Positions 6,294 to 7,679 of a stretch of DNA of 7,679 nt are shown in pieces. Each line of letters begins with the position of its first letter. The stretch's first letter is position 1. Origin of the DNA: Clostridiales bacterium (GTDB lineage Bacteria; Bacillota; Clostridia; Peptostreptococcales; Anaerovoracaceae); contig JAAYHT010000023.1 of the NCBI GenBank assembly GCA_012735285.1, positions 1 through 7,679 on the forward strand, given 5' to 3'. The translations under genes and the position numbers were made by a program. The notes beneath the pieces were generated by a model. That model searched no databases, had not been told where the DNA came from, and was given only the letters and a program-made list of their open reading frames with translations.

Positions 6294-6316
6294 CACTACT
6301 ACCAATGATAGTAATA
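6294..6316 (-). other. Hairpin in the rpsU 5' leader
   Basis: In the minus-strand transcript TACTATC (6313-6307) pairs with GGTAGTA (6303-6297) around a three-base ATT loop, with one G-U pair. The stem can be lengthened by up to three pairs (two of them G-U) to 6316/6294. There is no T run after it, so it is not a terminator. It lies between the predicted transcription start and the ribosome binding site and may affect message stability or bS21-dependent control. Confidence 0.55.
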
Positions 6317-6343
6317 TGAACGGTCAAGTCTATAACGAATTAC

Positions 6344-6372
6344 ATTATACACACTGTGTTTAAAATAATCAA
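6344..6372 (-). promoter_or_regulatory. Sigma-A promoter for rpsU-yqeY
   Basis: The minus strand has -35 TTGATT (6372-6367), a 17-base spacer and a perfect -10 TATAAT (6349-6344). Transcription should start near 6337, giving a leader of about 84 bases. The spacer and -10 edge carry the 11-base palindrome ACACAGTGTGT (6359-6349), which could be an operator but is short enough to be chance. Confidence 0.85.
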
Positions 6373-6386
6373 GGCGTTTTTTTATT

Positions 6387-6411
6387 AAAACCAACAATCT
6401 TAAGGATTGTT
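6387..6411 (-). terminator. Probable weak intrinsic terminator after the HIT gene
   Basis: On the minus strand AACAATC (6411-6405) pairs exactly with GATTGTT (6399-6393) around loop CTTAA, followed by GG and TTTT (6390-6387). The stem is AT-rich and the T run short, so termination may be partial. It starts 14 bases after the HIT stop codon and lies just before the rpsU promoter, which suits a unit boundary. Confidence 0.55.
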
Positions 6412-6425
6412 AGACAGTTAAAAAA

Positions 6426-6764
6426 TCAACCTGGTGGCCATTTCATCTGCCTCTTTCCAAGTAGGTGAAAATGTATATGATTTACTGTCTGAAGACCGTC
6501 TTTTCCACAATTGCAGACGAGGCGATAGCCATTTTCTAATCCTAAATCCTTAGCAATATCTTTAACTTTAGCCATTAACCATCCCATTATTTCAGCATCA
6601 TCAAAACTTACTTCATCCAGGGATGAAATATGCTTTTTAGGTATGATCAATACATGTACAGGTGCTTGCGGTTGTAAATCGTGGAAGGCTAAAATCTTAT
6701 CATCTTCATAGGCAATATTAGAAGGTGCCTCTTTCTCCACTATTTTACAAAATATGCAATCCAT
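6426..6764 (-). CDS. HIT-family nucleotide-binding protein (HINT type)
   Basis: This is a cytosolic histidine-triad protein of the HINT branch, whose members hydrolyse nucleoside phosphoramidates such as AMP-lysine or AMP-NH2; the substrate here is not shown. From the ATG at 6764-6762 it is 112 residues, normal for the family. It carries CIFC (3-6), a zinc-site pair common in bacterial HINT proteins, PQAPVHVLIIPKKHI (32-46), CGKDGLQTV (86-94) and the catalytic triad HIHFHLL with H96, H98 and H100, and it ends in the typical KWPPG. An upstream in-frame start (6809) was rejected because it overlaps the end of the preceding gene and AGGAG lies eight bases before the chosen ATG. It is 20 bases after the polyferredoxin gene, so the two probably share a transcript. 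Adjacency to rpsU is common in Clostridia. Confidence 0.94.
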   Translation of the reverse strand: MDCIFCKIVEKEAPSNIAYEDDKILAFHDLQPQAPVHVLIIPKKHISSLDEVSFDDAEIMGWLMAKVKDIAKDLGLENGYRLVCNCGKDGLQTVNHIHFHLLGKRQMKWPPG

Positions 6765-6784
6765 TTTTCTCACTCCTAAATAAT

Positions 6785-7660
6785 TTATTCCTGTCCATTT
6801 ATCATACACCTAACGCGATGATCTAGCAATCCCCTTTTAATTGCTTGACTTGGACAAGATTTAATACAATCCCCGCAACGAATACATTCTATGCTGTTTG
6901 GAGTTTTGAAGACAGATATGCCAAGCTTACAAGTTTTTGAACAGCTTTGACATTCATAACACCTATCATAATCAATAGTATATCGATAAAATGCGAATAG
7001 GTTAAATAATCCATAAATAGCTCCTAATGGGCAAATGTATCTACAAAAAGGCCTAAAAACAATAATTGATAACACTATAATTAGGATTAATAAGGCGCTT
7101 TTCCAAACAAACAGGTAGCCTAAAGCCTCTCTAATACTTTTACTCGCAATTGCTAGAGGCCAACCTGCCATCAGGGTACCTGAGGGGCAAATCCATTTAC
7201 AAAACCCTGTCTGACCCTGACCTATTAAATCTACAACAAATAGTGGGAATATTATTACAAAAATAATTAGTATAAGATATTTAACTAATTTTAGATACCT
7301 GTCTCCTTTTATCCCTCTAACCTTCTTTACAAACGGAATTTTGTAAAGAAGGTCTTGAAATAGACCAAAGGGGCACAGCCATCCGCACACAAAGCGGCCA
7401 AATACAGCTCCGATTGCAAATAAAAATCCCGTAACATAAAATGTAAAGCCAATATCCCTGCTTGCAAGCATGGATTGTAAGGATCCTAAAGGACAAGAGC
7501 CTAAAGCGCCCGGACAGGAGTAACAAGAAAGCCCGGGCACACATAAATATTTTGATTTCCCTGTATAGATAGTTCCTTTTAAAAAACCTTTTATGTAGCT
7601 ATTAGAAATAGCAGAGAAACCTAGCTGAACTACCAAGCGATTTTTTATTTTATCAACCAA
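6785..7660 (-). CDS. Membrane-bound 4Fe-4S polyferredoxin, NapH/NosR-like
   Basis: This 291-residue membrane protein probably passes electrons between a cytosolic donor and a membrane partner. Cysteine clusters appear in order: C40, C46, C49 and C56 (CYSCPGALGSCPLG), C92-x3-C96-P (CGWLCPFG), C154-x3-C158-P (CKWICPSG), C206-x3-C210-P (CRYICPLG), and a C-terminal two-cluster ferredoxin domain with C234/C237/C240/C244 and C259/C262/C265/C269, the second ending in CP. The CxxxCP pairs are the NapH/NosR/CcoG-type signature. Hydrophobic segments lie at about 70-90, 124-144 and 186-203. The start is a TTG at 7660-7658 with GGAG ten bases upstream; an in-frame TAG just before it excludes a longer form. 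No partner enzyme is in view, so the physiological role (redox supply, reductase subunit or metal-cluster assembly) cannot be assigned. The HIT gene follows after 20 bases. Confidence 0.85.
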   Translation of the reverse strand: MVDKIKNRLVVQLGFSAISNSYIKGFLKGTIYTGKSKYLCVPGLSCYSCPGALGSCPLGSLQSMLASRDIGFTFYVTGFLFAIGAVFGRFVCGWLCPFGLFQDLLYKIPFVKKVRGIKGDRYLKLVKYLILIIFVIIFPLFVVDLIGQGQTGFCKWICPSGTLMAGWPLAIASKSIREALGYLFVWKSALLILIIVLSIIVFRPFCRYICPLGAIYGLFNLFAFYRYTIDYDRCYECQSCSKTCKLGISVFKTPNSIECIRCGDCIKSCPSQAIKRGLLDHRVRCMINGQE

Positions 7661-7679
7661 TGCCTATACACTCCAAGCA

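Noticed and set aside
6294..6316. rpsU leader hairpin as a riboswitch or attenuator
   Set aside because: There is no U tract after it and no recognisable ligand-binding core, so only a plain hairpin is supported.
6302..6330. Second promoter for rpsU starting with TTGACC at 6327-6322
   Set aside because: No acceptable -10 is found at 16-18 bases; at 17 bases it reads TGGTAG, and the upstream TATAAT promoter is far better.
6765..6809. Upstream start for the HIT protein adding 15 residues
   Set aside because: The extra part overlaps the polyferredoxin gene, and the conserved start MDCIFC has its own AGGAG site.
7317..7544. Second minus-strand open frame inside the polyferredoxin gene
   Set aside because: It overlaps the cysteine-rich coding frame in another register and shows no family resemblance.

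Overview
This window is a stretch of chromosomal core genome from an AT-rich, low-GC Gram-positive bacterium, most likely a spore-forming member of the Clostridia. The reasons are the gene order (HIT, rpsU, yqeY, yqfC, yqfD, phoH, ybeY, cdd, era, recO), the sporulation pair yqfC/yqfD, strong purine-rich ribosome binding sites, and a polyferredoxin of a type common in anaerobes. Every supported gene lies on the minus strand, so transcription runs from high to low coordinates. I did not recognise the species.

Layout in the direction of transcription. (1) 7660-6426: a membrane polyferredoxin of the NapH/NosR-like kind, then a HIT-family nucleotide-binding protein 20 bases further on. A modest hairpin terminator follows. 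(2) 6372-5573: a clear sigma-A promoter, a leader of about 84 bases with a hairpin, a tandem heptamer and two overlapping Shine-Dalgarno sequences, then rpsU (ribosomal protein bS21, 59 codons) and yqeY (GatB/YqeY domain), ended by a strong intrinsic terminator. (3) 5565-1: a possible sporulation promoter, yqfC and yqfD, then phoH, ybeY, cdd, era and recO in tight succession, and finally the 5' part of a DUF4342 gene that runs off the left edge. A sigma-A-like promoter inside the 3' end of yqfD may let phoH onward be expressed in growing cells independently of the sporulation pair.

The middle genes serve ribosome and RNA maturation (bS21, YbeY, Era, PhoH-like ATPase), nucleotide salvage (Cdd) and DNA repair (RecO). 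Compared with the usual Firmicutes order, the genes for the membrane HD hydrolase (pgpH/yqfF, between phoH and ybeY) and for diacylglycerol/undecaprenol kinase (dgkA, between ybeY and cdd) are absent.

I found no mobile element, CRISPR array, tRNA, rRNA, prophage or defence system, and nothing that amounts to a new biological system. The points worth a second look are small: a probable one-base frameshift at the end of phoH, the structured rpsU leader, a terminator with two alternative 3' arms, and the candidate promoters. The longest stretch without a gene is 6254-6425, and it is accounted for by a terminator, a promoter and a leader.
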